Source: Ciona savignyi
Lineage: Eukaryota > Chordata > Ascidiacea > Phlebobranchia > Cionidae
Length of the DNA stretch: 64,000 bases
Direction of reading: 5' to 3'
NCBI GenBank assembly: GCA_000149265.1
Contig: CH000599.1
Span: forward strand, 195,765-259,764
Below, one piece after another: positions 12,301-25,438 of the stretch. A model generated the notes under the pieces. The model saw nothing but the letters and a program-made list of their open reading frames with translations. It did no database searches and was not told the origin of the DNA. Both the position numbers and the translations under genes were made by a program. Numbering within the stretch: position 1 is the first letter of the stretch; every line of letters starts with the position of its first letter.

Positions 12301-13114
12301 ATTAAGCTATCCACTAGACAAACTGTCTACCAATATTTATAGTACACACAGTAAGGATTATCACATTGATAATATGTTTCCTCACACACATATCAAAGGG
12401 GTAAACCGACATGCACCCCTATGAGTTATCGGAGCCAATACAGTTGCAGTTTTGCTATTTAATCGATCATTGCAGTTTTTTGTTTATCAATCCGCTACAT
12501 ATCCAACATCACTACACATGCAAACCACCAACTGACCAGTGTATCGATCAAACATTCAACCCCCCTCATCAACAGGTGAGCTGCTCTCTACCAGGTTTAT
12601 GTGGCGCAGCGTTTAACTTGGGGATCATCCCTTTGATTATTGGAAGCCGCATGGATGATGATGAAACTGTGCCCAGCGCACCTACACAGGATCGTAAGTT
12701 GAATTGTTCAATTTCAGTGGAGATAACTTACAAACTGTAGAGCAAGGGTCGGCAACCTTTTGAATGCAGTGTTCCAGTTTATAAATACTATCATAATGAA
12801 TAATATCACAGAAGCCATGCACACAGAACTCGTTATCGGTTGGTTTCGATCCTCCAACCTTCCCACTACCGTCCCAACACTCACCCAACCAGCCGAACTA
12901 ATATGTTATTTCTATAGTTCCAACGTACTCGGCAATCGCCTCGGCACCCACAGCTCCTCCTAGTGATATAGTTGACGTAAAGATCGACTCCCCGGGTGAC
13001 ACTGAACCCCCACCCCCCAGTTACGGGGAATATATGTCGCGCGCCGCAGAAGACACACAACCCCCACCCACCCAGTATTATGATTGGTCACAATCTGCAT
13101 TCACCTACACTTGA
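3318..13114 (+). CDS. alpha-arrestin (arrestin domain-containing protein)
   Basis: Adaptor of the ARRDC family. Relatives bind membrane cargo and recruit NEDD4-type ubiquitin ligases through PPxY motifs. Exons: 3318-3435, 4158-4280, 8599-8783, 11261-11412, 11780-12035, 12576-12693, 12918-13114. All junctions are GT/AG, the phases agree and the total is 382 residues, usual for the family. The arrestin N domain covers about residues 5-140 (KTKWKVG, YCSEEIYIWG, then PNIPPPGKHGNIWY). The C domain covers about 155-310, opening with a cysteine cluster (CGCCC) and a GGYVPGDKI strand, with IPDVVASQLRNC and IIPLIIGSR later. The tail holds PPPPSY, a PPxY motif. The exon 3 acceptor at 8599 was preferred over one at 8647 because it restores the PLFIFYIP strand in frame. 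Intron 2 is full of transposons and intron 3 is a minisatellite. The exact ARRDC subtype is not assigned. Confidence 0.88.
3681..3861. mobile_element. short hAT-like MITE in arrestin intron 1
   Basis: Begins CAGGGGTAGTCAACTC and ends near GTTGCCCATGC, with GGGCCGG-rich inner parts typical of small non-autonomous hAT relatives. No coding capacity and no clear target duplication seen. Confidence 0.4.
4551..5595. mobile_element. non-autonomous hAT-like element (outer, interrupted)
   Basis: Terminal inverted repeats TAGGGGTCGGCAACC (left) and GGTTGCCGACCCCTGG (right). A second, uninterrupted copy of the same family lies at 20233-20478, and the two match in parts such as ATTGCTACTGTAGCAAGCGC. The copy here is split by another element at 4643-5460; about 225 bp of outer element remain. 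Confidence 0.75.
4643..5460. mobile_element. nested hAT-like element with 8-bp target duplication
   Basis: Ends GGGGCTGCGAATTAACGG and CCGTTAATTTTTCGCAGCCC form imperfect inverted repeats, with further inverted GGTTAA blocks inside. Flanked by TTTAATAC at 4635-4642 and 5461-5468, an 8-bp duplication as made by hAT transposases. No transposase gene. A run of about three 49-bp units (4915-5065, each with GTGTGAATGG) lies inside. Confidence 0.8.
6038..6493. mobile_element. hAT MITE, 456 bp, with 8-bp target duplication
   Basis: Terminal inverted repeats CAGCGGTTCCCAAACT and AGTTTGGGAACCGCTG, flanked by GTCTAGTG on both sides (6030-6037 and 6494-6501). Contains a GC-rich GGCGCCGCGGCGCCC palindrome near the left end. 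No transposase. It appears to have landed inside the head of the SINE that resumes at 6494. Confidence 0.85.
6494..6750 (+). repeat. SINE copy split by a hAT MITE
   Basis: Resumes with GTCTAGTG, continues with a GGTTGTGGGATCGAAACC box B-like part and GACATTGCCTGAACCCAGTG, and ends at GGGGATAAACATTATTATC. Confidence 0.8.
7543..7798 (+). repeat. SINE copy in arrestin intron 2
   Basis: Head GCTTGGTGGTTTAGTACAAC with AATCGAAAGGTTGCAG, body ACCCAGCGGATAAATGGG, tail AACATGAATATTCTATCC. Confidence 0.8.
8791..11056. repeat. 22/23-bp minisatellite filling arrestin intron 3
   Basis: About 100 tandem units. The main unit A (CTGGTTGATATGGTTG then TTTTCAT, 23 bp) alternates with 22-bp variants: B carries GGTTTATATGG and C carries ATGGTCGTTTCAT. 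The variants recur in the order B-A-C-A-A, so there is a higher-order pattern. The array starts within about 8 bp of the exon 3 donor at 8784. A 100-N gap interrupts it, so the true length is unknown. Open frames across it are artefacts of stop-free units. Confidence 0.95.
10194..10293. other. assembly gap (100 N) inside the minisatellite
   Basis: Exactly 100 N with repeat units on both sides, so the array length is not resolved. Confidence 0.95.
11095..11232. repeat. dispersed repeat fragment, copy 1
   Basis: Shares TATTTTCCCACAGCACACC, CATTGTCTTGCGGCACAG and a CACTGGTTGTG end with 59270-59385. Probably the end of an old hAT-like element; it stops about 30 bp before arrestin exon 4. Confidence 0.45.
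11630..11757 (+). repeat. partial SINE in arrestin intron 4
   Basis: Only the 3' half is kept (TGATGGGTTCTACTAAAATT onward), with AACCCCCTTAGTATTATGTG repeated about three times. It lies 22 bp upstream of exon 5. Confidence 0.65.
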
Positions 13115-13351
13115 TCGGGTAAATTAAACTCTCAGTTTTAAAATATCTTTTCAAGTTTACCTCAAAAATCTTATTTCTTAACAAAAATCTTATTTTGAGA
13201 TTTTTCCTCAAAAATATTTTGTGAACTTCACATTTTTGTGACAACTAATTGCAACATCTCCTTGTGATGTCAGCATATCAATTGTTTTGTGTAATTGTGG
13301 AAGAATTCGTTGTAACTATCTTCCTACAAGTTATCTGCAGTGGTAACAGAA

Positions 13352-13574
13352 AGGAGATCAAAACTGGTCGCTAGCTAGTCGGTTGTGTCCTTGGGCAAGG
13401 CACTTAACGGACATTGTCTGAACCCAGCGGATTAACAGGTTCTACCAAATTGAAGGAACGTGTGAATCATATAACACACTGCAATAGCTCCGGTAACCCG
13501 ACGATGGGCGCGAGGTGATCTGACGATTGCCCGTGTGTAAACGCCCCATTCACGGGGATAAACATGAATGTCCT
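13352..13574 (+). repeat. SINE copy
   Basis: Lacks the first part of the head. Has GGTCGCTAGCTAGTCGGTTG, then GACATTGTCTGAACCCAGCG and an AACATGAATGTCCTATTAG tail. Confidence 0.8.
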
Positions 13575-14389
13575 ATTAGTGAACAACTTATAAATTGAAC
13601 ATTTATTTTTACTTTTCCAAAGAGTGCTGTGTTTTAACTTTGTGTACGTTGTAAACAGGTGTTATAGTTTTAAATAATTTCATCATTGCTTTTTTCCATG
13701 ACTTGCATATATACATCAAACGTGTTACTTTGCCATAAATGCAAACTTGTGTCATATCATGTCGCTAAATAATTATCTCAAGTTAAAATTAAATATAAGT
13801 GTAGCATATTAGTTTTGTAGTTGCTAAATTGGTGCCATTAGGAAGTAAGGGTGCTGTTAGGCTAACTTCAACGCTTAGTGTAAATACATTTTTACTAATT
13901 GAATAGTGTTGCTGCCATAATATCGTATTGTTAACGCCGTGTTGCCATGTTTATACTTAATAAGACGAGTTTCATATCGTATTTGTATGCGACTGTACCC
14001 ACAATGTTGCTTTACAAGTTGTACCCAACGCATGGTTTTGTGAGGTTTGGGCCTCTAATCAAAATGTTAACCGTGTCTTAAATTTAATAAGAGCTCTTTT
14101 ACGTTGGTAAAAAGACATGGGTATGATTGGTAAACCAACATTTGCATGATTATGTGTGATATTTCACAATTTCTTGTTTAAAAAAGTTGCAAGTTGGTAA
14201 AAAATGCTCTTTAATTTGTCGAAATGGTTTATTATTTTTAGTTACTCCTACGCGCATCTGCATGAAATAAGTAATAAAAACCTTTAATGTATTTTCCGAT
14301 TCAGTGCTTTTGATAAGTTTTCAGTATGAGTACCAATATGTATCAGTGTATGCATATAATATTAATATCGATATGATATTCAGCGTGTT

Positions 14390-14545
14390 GTGTATGATTC
14401 CTTCAATATTAGTTGAATTCATCGTTCGACTGGGTTCAGGCAATGTCCGTTTAGTTACTTGCCCTAGGAAACAACCGATTAGCTAGCAACCAGTTTCGAA
14501 TCTGCAACCCCTCGGCTGAAATGCGACGCACTAACAAACCATACT
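14390..14545 (-). repeat. partial SINE, reverse
   Basis: Contains GACTGGGTTCAGGCAATGTC and the reverse head with AACCAGTTTCGAATCTGC. The 3' half is missing. Confidence 0.7.
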
Positions 14546-16484
14546 TATTGGTCGGTTCTTTAGTTTTCTTTCCAAGAGTGCAGTTATATTGCAACTAACA
14601 TTGGTTTGACCTCACCCAACCAAACACCAAAATGCCATCACACCAAACCCTTCCAAACTGTAATATGAAATATCAATTGGTTCTTTTGTTTATCAAATGT
14701 AGCCAGCCCGTGATTAGAATATGGTCGACCATTGGTAAGGTTAGGTTTGGATTAATTTTTGTTACTTCGTTACAGTAATTAAGAACATAGATAGTAGAAT
14801 AATAAAGCATAACATATTGCAAAACGTAGTAGTTGGCGTGTTTTAACTACTTTTAAATACGTCAACTACATAAACAATGTGTAACATGAGAAAATTTAAA
14901 CGTACGTGGCCATATTATCGAACAACGAAAATGGACTTCACATCAAATCCCAATAGTAGGTCATATTCGTATAAATGTCTAATCGTGTACCAAATCAAAC
15001 TATATGTAAAATGAGGAATTTATCGTCGGTACTTCTCTCAGACATACACAACACTCTGCAACAGCCCCGATAAACAAAAAACACGGTGCGTGTTTTAAAA
15101 TCAATGGGCCAACGTGGGTCTTCGAATCGAATGACAACCTGCGTTGGGCTTGGGTTACGGTTACAGGGCATACGGCGTTAACTTACAAAAATCTGGTATT
15201 TTTTTTAAACAAAAAAATCAAAATATGCAACTCCTTAACTAACTCATATTGTTTTGTCTGTTTTGTTTTTTCTTTCTCCCTTTGGCAATGACGTTTAGTC
15301 CCTTCGAAATACCAGAAAAAAGGTTATCATAGCATAATGAAACTCTTAGATATCATAGATAACATGACCTGGATAATATGTTTATAACTGAAAATACAAA
15401 TTTTATTTTTTATGTATATTTAACCTCGGATAGCGCTCAGACGACATTAAAACACACGTTCCACCAACGTCGACGAATAAACAGTTGGCCCAACGGTTTG
15501 CCATCCAAGAATTTTAATCTGGTAGTTTCCTGCGTGAGAAAAAAAATTATAAAATGTGGGGAATTTCCTAGAAAATCGGTTACGTAATAGCCATGCAATT
15601 CCTTCACTCGGGTTAAAGTGTCATGTAAAGGTGACTCGGATTATTGTTTGTTTTGGCCACTTGGGTTACACAGTGTACGTTGTTATATAACTCAGATGAC
15701 TTGCTATATCGTTCAGTTGTTGATTTTAGTTATGAAGTTGGGAATGTTGTCGCGTGTATCCAGTAGTCTTAAACCAAGAGCATCCATTCCTAGTCATATT
15801 TTGGTAAAGATGGAAACTGCACCACTACAATAAAGATTAGGGCTTGTGTAAGAGTTATGTTTAGTTCTGGCGTTAAGATTGGTGGTTAAGAAAACTATTG
15901 TTGGATCTAGGTTAAAACCATACTTATGTTTGGGGTAAACTAAAATAAGGCAAAGATAAAAATAGAAAAATTGCAGCCTAAAATAAAAATTGTGACAATA
16001 AGGTTTGAGTTGGTATAATTCCTTATATTAAAATATTTGGGGCATGGTTAGAATTAGTTTCATAGGTTAAGTAAGCTGTTTTACTTTTACCAGGTGTTCA
16101 ACGAGGATACTAGAGATAACAAGAAACACTGCAATTTATAATCCCTAACACACACTGGTTATTTACAGGAGTCGATAAATAATGGTTATTTTCTGTATTT
16201 AGGGGGGAAACTACTTAATAAATAAAGAGTATGACAATAATATTAGTGTATGGTGCAGGGGTTGATGTTAGTATTAGTGCTTTGGGTGAAATAAGTATTT
16301 GGGACAGAGTTAGAAATAGTTTTTTTATAGTTTTAGTGAGAAGTTTCCCTTCTTACTCCTTTTACCCTCGTGTTTAGTTCTTTCACTGTTACATGTACTA
16401 ACCGACAAGTTTTCCTGACAGATAAGTTGTAGAAAGCATTCATGCCTTCGTTCTAATTGCTGGACGGACGTAATTGTTGCTGCA

Positions 16485-16498
16485 TCCTTAATCTATAG
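16485..16498 (+). promoter_or_regulatory. candidate trans-splice acceptor of AdipoR
   Basis: TCCTTAATCTATAG ends in AG 25 bp before the ATG at 16524, with no obvious upstream partner exon. Use for spliced-leader addition is inferred. Confidence 0.35.
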
Positions 16499-16523
16499 GC
16501 AAATATAAATCAATAAAATCAAG

Positions 16524-19500
16524 ATGGCGGACACATCTAATAATCTACAACATCGTGGGATCAATGAGGCAAGTACCATCAGAGAACGACATACGCTTGT
16601 AGAGTCGAGCTCATGTCCACAGTTGAATGTAAGTGTTTTAAATGATCAATTGTATCATTCATTTCAATGATGTGTTGCCAAAAATGAATATTTAGTTTTA
16701 ACATGTCAATAAGGTAGAAAATTATAATATATTTTCTTCAAAAAATAATTATTTCTTGTACCGGTACATGGTTGTTTTCCTTCTGGCAAATTTCTCTAAA
16801 AATTTAACAAAACCACGGATTGTATATATTCGCAGCAAACCCATAACCCAATTATAATGTTTTGTAAAAAAACAAATAGATCACAGAAAAGCATTTGACT
16901 TGTGCAAGATTATGTGCTTTGATATAATCTCTCTATAAATAGCATCATATGACTTCACATCTGTAGGTGGAAACTTAGTTTACTATGATCACATTCAATA
17001 TTGCAATGCATCAATGAAAAGAAATATTGCATAATGTTATTCGACTGCAAAATATTAACTGTCATAATCACAATGTATAACGAATTATCTAAATGTAAAG
17101 CGCTTTGAGATATTAATATAAATTGCATTGCATCAATATTAAGCATCCTTGCATCAATATAAAGCACTGTCTTGTTTCATGTTATTCAACGTTGATTTGG
17201 TTTCAGCTCAACCACGACGGCTCAGACGGTGAAACCGAACAGAACGCGTTGTTTCCTGCAGGTAACAGTTTCCTCCTATAAATATCATTTTGCTCATTGT
17301 TACTATTTGTTTCTATTTCGAGCTGATGAAATGAAAACAAAACACTTAATTACCTGCACACTGTTGTGCTAAACAGTAATATTTGCATTTCATGTGATTA
17401 AAATGTAATAAGCAAATATGGATAATGTGGTTATTTAAACACAGTATAACAGCATCTGTGTTCAACAGTTGGACAACATATTGTATCCGGCAATTAAGTC
17501 AGTATTACTTTATTTGTCATTAGACCATACAGAAATATATATAATGCAAAGCATTGTTTTGCATAACGTTTTGCATAAAGATATTAAGTGAAATATATAA
17601 CTAACATAGGTAGTGCCAGTATGTATGATGAGATATATATATAAACAACAGTACTAGTCTCAAGCTCAACAACATATTCAACCAACAGAAACAACAGAGA
17701 ACAGAAACCACTCGGCACACGGCGCAATGTCATACATGGACACTTCATCTTGCATGGCTAAAGATATTGGCAGCCAAGCCAAGGAGACATTGCACAATGC
17801 GTTTGATACTGTTGATAGATTTGCACATAAAGTGTGGGACGGCCGGTAATTCAATGTGTGGCATAAACAACCATGGAATATCTTTGGTTTTGTTTGTGCT
17901 TTCCATGTTGAAACATGCAACAAAAAATTCTATAAAAAATGAAAAATGTCAACCGTAAAAAGACCACAAACGACAATCGTCAAATGTCTATATTTAAATC
18001 AATTTAAAATTTTTAGGCATAGCCAACAAACTAACAGTTTGCAGTTTAAAAAACACATTTCTGCATAGATGAAGCTGTATTATACTACATTGCCTCTGTC
18101 ATGCATTAAACAACACACACATATAGATTTATGTTGTAAACATAATACACACTGCATTGCGTTACCCCATCCTCCCCCCTACAGTTGGAGAGTCGTCTCA
18201 TTCTTCCAGCTCCAAGAATGGCAAAAGGACAATGAGTTCCTGCACCACTGGCATCGACCAGCCATGCCGTGTTTCAAAGCTTGTTTCGGATCCATATTTC
18301 GCTTGCATACTGAGACTGGGAACATATGGACACATCTGATTGGTATTTTGCGTTGTTGTTGGTGTTTATATTAGTATAAGGGGAATATTAGTATATGTTA
18401 TAACTATTAGTATGTGTTAATATTGCTGCTAATATTAAGGTAATATCAGAGCACATGTTATAGACTAATATAAAAGTACTTTATTTTATTGATATAGTTT
18501 AAAATCTAATATTTTCATAGTGTTTTCGAATGGCCAATTGTGTAAAATTATTTTTAATCTTGCCAAAATCACATTTAAGCAGTAGGACTTAGTATTATGG
18601 TCGTGGCAGTTGTAAAACAATATTTATCATATACCGGTACCTATTATATTTGGGATGTCCCCTTGCTAATCAGAATTAGTAATCCATTCACCGAAGTATG
18701 CATCCAATACATGTTATGTAGGAATGTAGCTCAAAACTTGGTCAAGTTTTTATTTTTCTTTGTTTAGTTATCCTAATCTGCTAATCTGTGTATTGATTGG
18801 TTCCAAGCCAATAAGGTTTAAATTAGATCGCTTGGTTAATTAAGCAGTTTAAATTGCATTTCTTTTAGAGGTAAATAGGGTAATATAATCATAATGAGAC
18901 AATTTAAAAACTGCTTTGTCGTAAACAAATTCAGTTTTGCTGGTAAAACAAAAAAATAAAATGAATACTGATTTTATCATAAAATTAAAACCGAATTTTT
19001 CTTTCTTTAACTTCTTTAATATTTCACTTAATGATGATAAACATATATATCGCTTGATATAAAGTTGTATATATTAAGCAGTATTATTTCATGTGATTAG
19101 TAACATATATGACCTGAGTATCATATATGCTAGCTTTGTTAGGGTGGAATATATAGAATGGTTGTACCATGTTTTACTTGGTTGTTCGCTAATAAAATTA
19201 AGCAGAATTATTTTATTCTGATCAGAAATATGTAGCTCACCTATTGGTTGCTAGTAAGTTAGTCCTTAATCTAAACATTTAATATCTGGTTCCACTGCAT
19301 GTATCCATCATACTTGTATAATAAACACTTTGTTTTCTGCAGGTTTTATTTTGTTCGTTGGAATTTGTATTTATTTCCTCTGCCTCCCTGCCGCCCACTT
19401 CATCAGCGAGTGGCAGGAAAAAGTCGTTTTCTTTCTCTTCTTCCTCGGAGCCGTGCTGTGTCTGTGTTTCTCCACGTTGTTCCACACGATGGGGTGCCAT

Positions 19501-22500
19501 TCCGAGCGAGTGTTTCGGATCTTTGGAAAGTAAGCGCTTCACCGTATTCATGTTTATTCCTGTGGATGGGAAACACAAGGGGTTACCACACGGGAAATCG
19601 TCAGATTACCTCGTGCCCATCGTCGGGTTACCGAAGCTATTGCAGTGTGTTGTATGTGATACACATGTTCCTTCAATTTGGTAGAACCCATTAAACCGCT
19701 GGGTTCAGGCAATGTCTTTTAAGTGCCTTGGCCAAGGAGACAACTGACTAGCTAGCCCAGTTTCAAACCTGCAAACCGACTGAAAGGAAGCAAACCAACC
19801 AATAATTGGAACATAACAACAATATTCATGGACAAATGTTGTAGTGTTGTTCACCCAACCACTCCATGTACAAGTATCATGGATATCATTCGTAACAAAG
19901 TCAACATTGTCATACTGCTCTCAACAATCAACTTACAAAGATTAAAGCCCAATATAAACACACAAACAGTTTTAACAATATTTCAGCTCCATACTATGTG
20001 TTTGTTTTGTTCACGGTAATAACTTTAATTGTTTTAATTAAATTTAAAATTAATAACATCATTTATATTTCCCGTTATAACCACAATAATTAAGTAATAT
20101 TGCCGCCGCCTAATTACAAAAACATATTATTGTTTTCATTCAGAACAATATTTTTCTCTGTTTTTAATCACAAATGATGCTAAGCAAAGGTCAATTCAGG
20201 TCTATTACTGGCTTAAAACCAATCAATATGTTGTCAACCTTTTGCACATAAAGAGCGCCTATACCCGACATTCCACAAAATAAAAAGCACTGGAAGCCGC
20301 AAAACTAATAATATTTTCGCAATAAAAGAAAAAACAACACTGTGTGAGATAAAGACGCAAGTGTTATACCATTTGTTTCACTTATGCATGGTATTAAACT
20401 TATTAAGCGCTTGCTACAGTAGCAATAAAATTAATAAGAGCCGCATCAGAAGGATGATAGAGCCGCAGGTTGCCGACCAATAATATAGATCCATTGATGA
20501 TTTAATACCAATCAATATGTTTATAACCCACAATGGACATGAAATATAGTGAACATACATTGTCTTCATATACCATAAGTGATGTATTCATTGCTTGTTA
20601 AATACCACTATGTTGTCCCAGTTATAAACCACCACCAGATACCCAACATCACCACCCATGATATAAAATACAATTAGTTCATAAATTAATACATTCCTCC
20701 CAATATTGCACCATTCATAAGCATTGAGGCATGAGTTTTATAATAACAACCAACATTTTATTAAAACAAACCTTTATTCAGCGTGTTTGGATAATACACA
20801 TGGGCACAATATTTAATGAAAGTTGGTTCAATTATGTTCACCGATAAACAACTATCACCTTCCTTTAATTCTAGTCGCTTGGCACCTATTAATAATACGC
20901 TAAGTCGATAAATTTTCAAACATTCTTTAAATCCTTCCAGATTGGATTATTCTGGCATCGCATTGATGATAATGGGTTCGTTTGTTCCGTGGATATATTA
21001 TTCATTCTACTGCGATATTGAGCCCAAGGTAATTCCGCATGTATTATCCCACGCACCCACATATACCATTCTCATCCATATTTTATAACTTAGACCAAGC
21101 TGCATATTCCTTGAAGGAATCTCGTATTTTGGCAATTATTTAAATTTTCTCCCCAAATTGAGCAATTTTACTATAAGCAATAATGATCATAAATATCTAT
21201 TTGTTATTTCGAATTTGTCAGTTGCCATCTGATATTCCCAAATAATAACCTTCCAATATTGACACCCATCAATTACCCCCTCATAATGTCTCCCTTGTCA
21301 TTATTAAACCCTAAATTAAACCCCTATATTGACCCACATAATGACTTCTCAATATGATCCCCCCCAAATATATATTGACCCCAAATAACCCCCATTATTC
21401 CCCCCCTAATCCACCCAGGTAATCTACATGTCATGTGTGTGCGTGCTTGGGGTGCTATGCATTATTATCTCACAATGGGAGAAATTCAGCACGGCCAAAT
21501 ATAGAAGCGTTCGAGCCGGTGAGTCCATTCTTGACAGTTTTATTTGCAACTATTCTCCCACATTTCACCAATTATTCCACATTTCACCAATTATCTTCTA
21601 TCTATGATTAAGGAATGTCTATGCACTAATGCTGGTTATAAACATTGTAACTTTTGTTTTTAACTAGTGTTAGTGCATTTTATTTCATTTCCTTTTATAT
21701 CATGATCAACTAGTTCAACCAAATGAGAGTTAACCAGTGTCTGGTTTTTCATTTTCCAAGTTTTTCGTAATAATTCAGGATTCATTACCATAATAGTTTT
21801 GCATAATCTACATGAAGCAATCAAACATTAAATATTTAAAATATTCAAAGTCTCCATTAATATATTAATCATAAGAATTACCAAGCTTTACCGAGCTGTT
21901 TTAAGGTTTATTAATAATAGCACTTGATCAAAACGTAAAATATTTCCAAACCTTGAAAAAATCTGGGTAAAATTGAGTCCTGTTTGTTTGGTTTAATCAG
22001 AACTGGAATTATTTAAAAATAGTTTCAAACCACTTGTTGAAGTTCTAATGGTATGGAAATGTATAGCTTTGTGGTTGGACTTTAAACCCCAATGTCACAT
22101 CCTGTTTCACTGTGTGTAACTCGTACCAGGGGATAATTCAACCTGCTTGCATGGATGTATAGTTTATTACTCAGTGTAAATTCAATTTTATTGAAATTTA
22201 AACCAAATTTTTTTATTTAAAAGTTGCTTGGACCTTGTCCTAACTACAAACTTTAAATACTTAGTATTACTTGTAAAAGTATCAATTTATATTTAATGCA
22301 ACATAATTGGAATTAAAATAAGAAATACTTACACTGGCTGGGACAGCTATTATTATATTTCTATTTTCAAAAAAAGTTAAATAAATAATATAAATATTTA
22401 ATGCAAGGAATGTATGGTTGTTGGTTCTAGTGTTATTAATTAGAGATAATAGAAAATGTTGTTTGGAATTTAAAAGCTTTCTATGTTCTTCAAGCAAATA

Positions 22501-25063
22501 CATATTCGAAACCCATTATGTTTAATTACTTTCCCTTTGGTAATACACATTGGTATATCTTTTCCTATTTGTTAATTATTAAGATTGGAATCATTAAGCT
22601 GAGTAGTTGTGCAATGCAAAGTAGATACGTGTATAATCATAATTAATATTTGTATTGTGAGATTAAACAGCAGAAAAAACCAAGGATTAATTGACCGATC
22701 ATCTATTATGTTGCAGCTTAAACATATGTTTTCGGGGTTTTAGTGTCATACCAGTAATTCAATCTTACAACTAAGCTTAATGTAAGGACAACACATTCAA
22801 TCCAACGTCTAACTTTACCAAGTGGAAAAGGATATTGTTTTTCTGTTTGTTTTACTTAGGATAGGAGGATAGGATATTCATGTTTATCCCCGTGAATGGG
22901 AAAACAAGGGGATTAACACACGGGCAATCGTCAGATCACCTCGCGCCAAAATGTTGTTCCTAATTCAAACCGTCCACCCCCCATTCCACCACCATACACA
23001 ACAACACACATAACCCACTATGATCCTCGTTCCAGTTCTATTCGCGGCACTAGGACTAAGTGGGATCGTCCCCGCAGTGCATACCATGGTGCGACAGGGC
23101 TTCCTCAGGTCGGTCACCGTTGGACAACTTGGTTGGCTCATCCTCATGGCGGTGCTGTATTTAACAGGTGGGCCGTCATTTGTATGTGGTTTGCTGGCTT
23201 TATACAAAATTTATTGATTTTTTGGGAGTATATAACCTGTGTATTTGTGACCATTTGTATTGATTATGTAGATTTATATATGAATCAGCCTTAAGCACAC
23301 CACCTGTTTATTCTTTGTTATGAGTCAAATATATTAGTAATGAAATCTGTAAGTAAAAGGCAATTAAATCTTGTATTAATTAGTTCAGTTATCACCAAAT
23401 ATCCAACAGGAGCGTTTCTATACGCGAAGAGAATACCAGAGCGCTACTTCCCAGGGAAATGTGATTTATGGGTGAATATAAATTCTTATTTTATTATTAT
23501 TCAATGTGTTTTGTAGTTAGATTGTGTTTCCAAAATGTTAGCATTACTTTCCAGGAAATGTTATAAAAACAAAATATATATTTAATTAGTATCTGTATTG
23601 ACTGTGTGGTATATAAGGTTAGTAGGTGTGAGTCCACTGCGGCAGTAGTGACGCACAGGAACAATTATTCTGACTATATAAACAACTGTTGTTTCAATGT
23701 TTTTACCATTTCTTTTATTAAAATTTGTGTTTTCATCGTGGAAACAAAAAAATGACCGAAGCTATAATTTACACTTTAGTTCACAATATAACAGTTAATG
23801 AGCTGTTTCTGGGAAACCATGATCACGGGATTGATGGATTGGAATTCCAATAATATTAACCAAGGTTTGGTATTACACTGTGTAAATATGCAAAGTCATA
23901 AAGATCATTGTGATTTATGTGATGACAATGCCTCATGTGAGTCGATGACATCACAAACACCCATTGTTACATAATGATCTATAAATAACCCACAGCGGTT
24001 TAATTATATAAATTTCTTCGAATAAATGTAACAATACAGTGTTGATTCTATTACTTATATCCTTTCTTGCTAATATACACAAATAAATTGTAGGATAACA
24101 TAGTAGTATTAGAAGTTGAATAAATTCTTGTGACTTTATGTTCAAAAGTAATTATTGCCGTTCTAATCAGTGTGGTGCAAAACACGGAAACAATTAAACT
24201 ATAGGCATGGTTTCCCATTATAAGCCTATTATTGAACTTTGTGAAATGTTGTTTGTTATTCCACCATTTGCAAACTTAGATGGATAAACAGTTGTGTTAA
24301 TGTGAATTTCTTAAAAAATAATAATTAGGTGAATGATTATTGTGACTATGGTTATCAACTGTAGTTATGAGCCCCCGTCCCCCATCCATCCAATACTACA
24401 TTGTGTGCATTGCACATGTGAAGTCCTGTTTGGACCTGAAACTCCACTATTTGAAAATATCTGGCCACAAGCTAATAATAGATATGAACCAACTAGCAAC
24501 CTCATTTGCTGTCAGTTGGTCGCAATAAAAATCATTGAACTATCAAAATAGAAAACAAAAATGCTATTTATTTTGTGAAGTTTACTGAATGACTATGTCA
24601 CCTACATACTCGGTTAACCATTTTGTGCCCACAAATTAAAATAATACGAAACCATGAACTAAATTGTGAATTGACCCAATAATCAACCAATTACTGTAAA
24701 TATCTTAGAGACTATGTGACTTCACCATTGTAGGTTACTTTCTGACTTTTATCTGCAATGTCAGATTGAAGAGATTTGGTGTATTTCGATTTCACTACTT
24801 ACTTTCCAACTAATATACCAGTAGTTATTGTGGGGAAACTGCAGTGTGTTGTGTATGAATCACACGTTCCTTTAATATGGTAAAACCCACATAATTATAT
24901 AATACTCATCATGCCTCCAACCAACCCACACAACCCTCAGTTCCAGAGCCACCAGTTGTTCCATATCCTCGTAGTGTTGGCCGCAGTCGTACATTTCCAC
25001 GGGATCTCCAATCTACAACAATTCCGATTCCTAGACGGCGGGCAATGTATGGCCGACTCTTGA
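16524..25063 (+). CDS. ADIPOR: adiponectin receptor (PAQR family)
   Basis: Seven-helix membrane receptor of the PAQR family; vertebrate relatives bind adiponectin and have a zinc-dependent ceramidase-like site. Exons: 16524-16628, 17207-17261, 17689-17845, 18185-18342, 19343-19529, 20941-21028, 21419-21518, 23036-23167, 23410-23471, 24941-25063. Phases agree throughout and give 388 residues. The cytosolic N-terminal part is variable, followed by VWDGRWRVV and the HTETGNIWTHLIG signature. Zinc-ligand equivalents are visible: His in LFHTMGCHS (about residue 200), the LDYSGIALMIMGS strand with its Asp (about 222), and the two His of SHQLFHILVV near the C-terminus. The last exon ends FHGISNLQQFRF, as in vertebrates. 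Start chosen by AAGATGG context and a short leader. Introns carry SINEs and one hAT copy. Confidence 0.95.
19544..19800 (-). repeat. SINE in AdipoR intron 5
   Basis: Reverse copy beginning ATTCATGTTTATTCC only about 15 bp after the exon 5 donor at 19530. GCTGGGTTCAGGCAATGTC in the middle. Confidence 0.8.
20233..20478. mobile_element. uninterrupted copy of the outer hAT-like element
   Basis: Reverse-oriented relative of the element at 4551-5595: ends GTCAACCTTTTGCAC and GCAGGTTGCCGACC, inner block GCGCTTGCTACAGTAGC. Across its TTAAT-ATACCATG region it lacks the nested insert, so it shows the empty-site state. Confidence 0.7.
22858..22951 (-). repeat. truncated SINE, reverse
   Basis: Only the 3' tail part is kept: GGATATTCATGTTTATCCCC to TCAGATCACCTCGCGCC. 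Confidence 0.7.
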
Positions 25064-25142
25064 TTCACTTTTGTCGTTGCTTCTTATTTTTTTCTATGCA
25101 TTTTTGCAACCTTAACTTTAAAGAGAAAATATAAAAAAGTTA

Positions 25143-25148
25143 AATAAA
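25143..25148 (+). terminator. polyadenylation signal of AdipoR
   Basis: AATAAA 80 bp after the stop codon at 25061-25063. Confidence 0.55.
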
Positions 25149-25438
25149 GGCACAAAGACTAAAGTATGCATATAAAGCATGATTTAATTTTTGTTCCGTT
25201 TTAGATTATATTCACCTATAGAACCTACTAAACAGTGGAAGTTATAGCTGTTCACATTAATTATTCACCTTGCACATAGTTTGCCGGTGGTGGTAAAAAG
25301 GGTAATTTTATTTTGTAATTTTGTTTTGGGGACTTGTGAATCGCTAAATACATCTCCACAGTCGTATTAGTTTGTTTCTTTGTTAGTAAAGGTTTATTTA
25401 AGATTCTTCTACATTGGGGATATGTGAGTAGGAAGAAT

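Larger units (their letters stand above)
13115..16523. other. intergenic DNA between the arrestin and AdipoR genes
   Basis: AT-rich, with two SINE copies listed separately. No open frame here resembles a known domain. Confidence 0.6.
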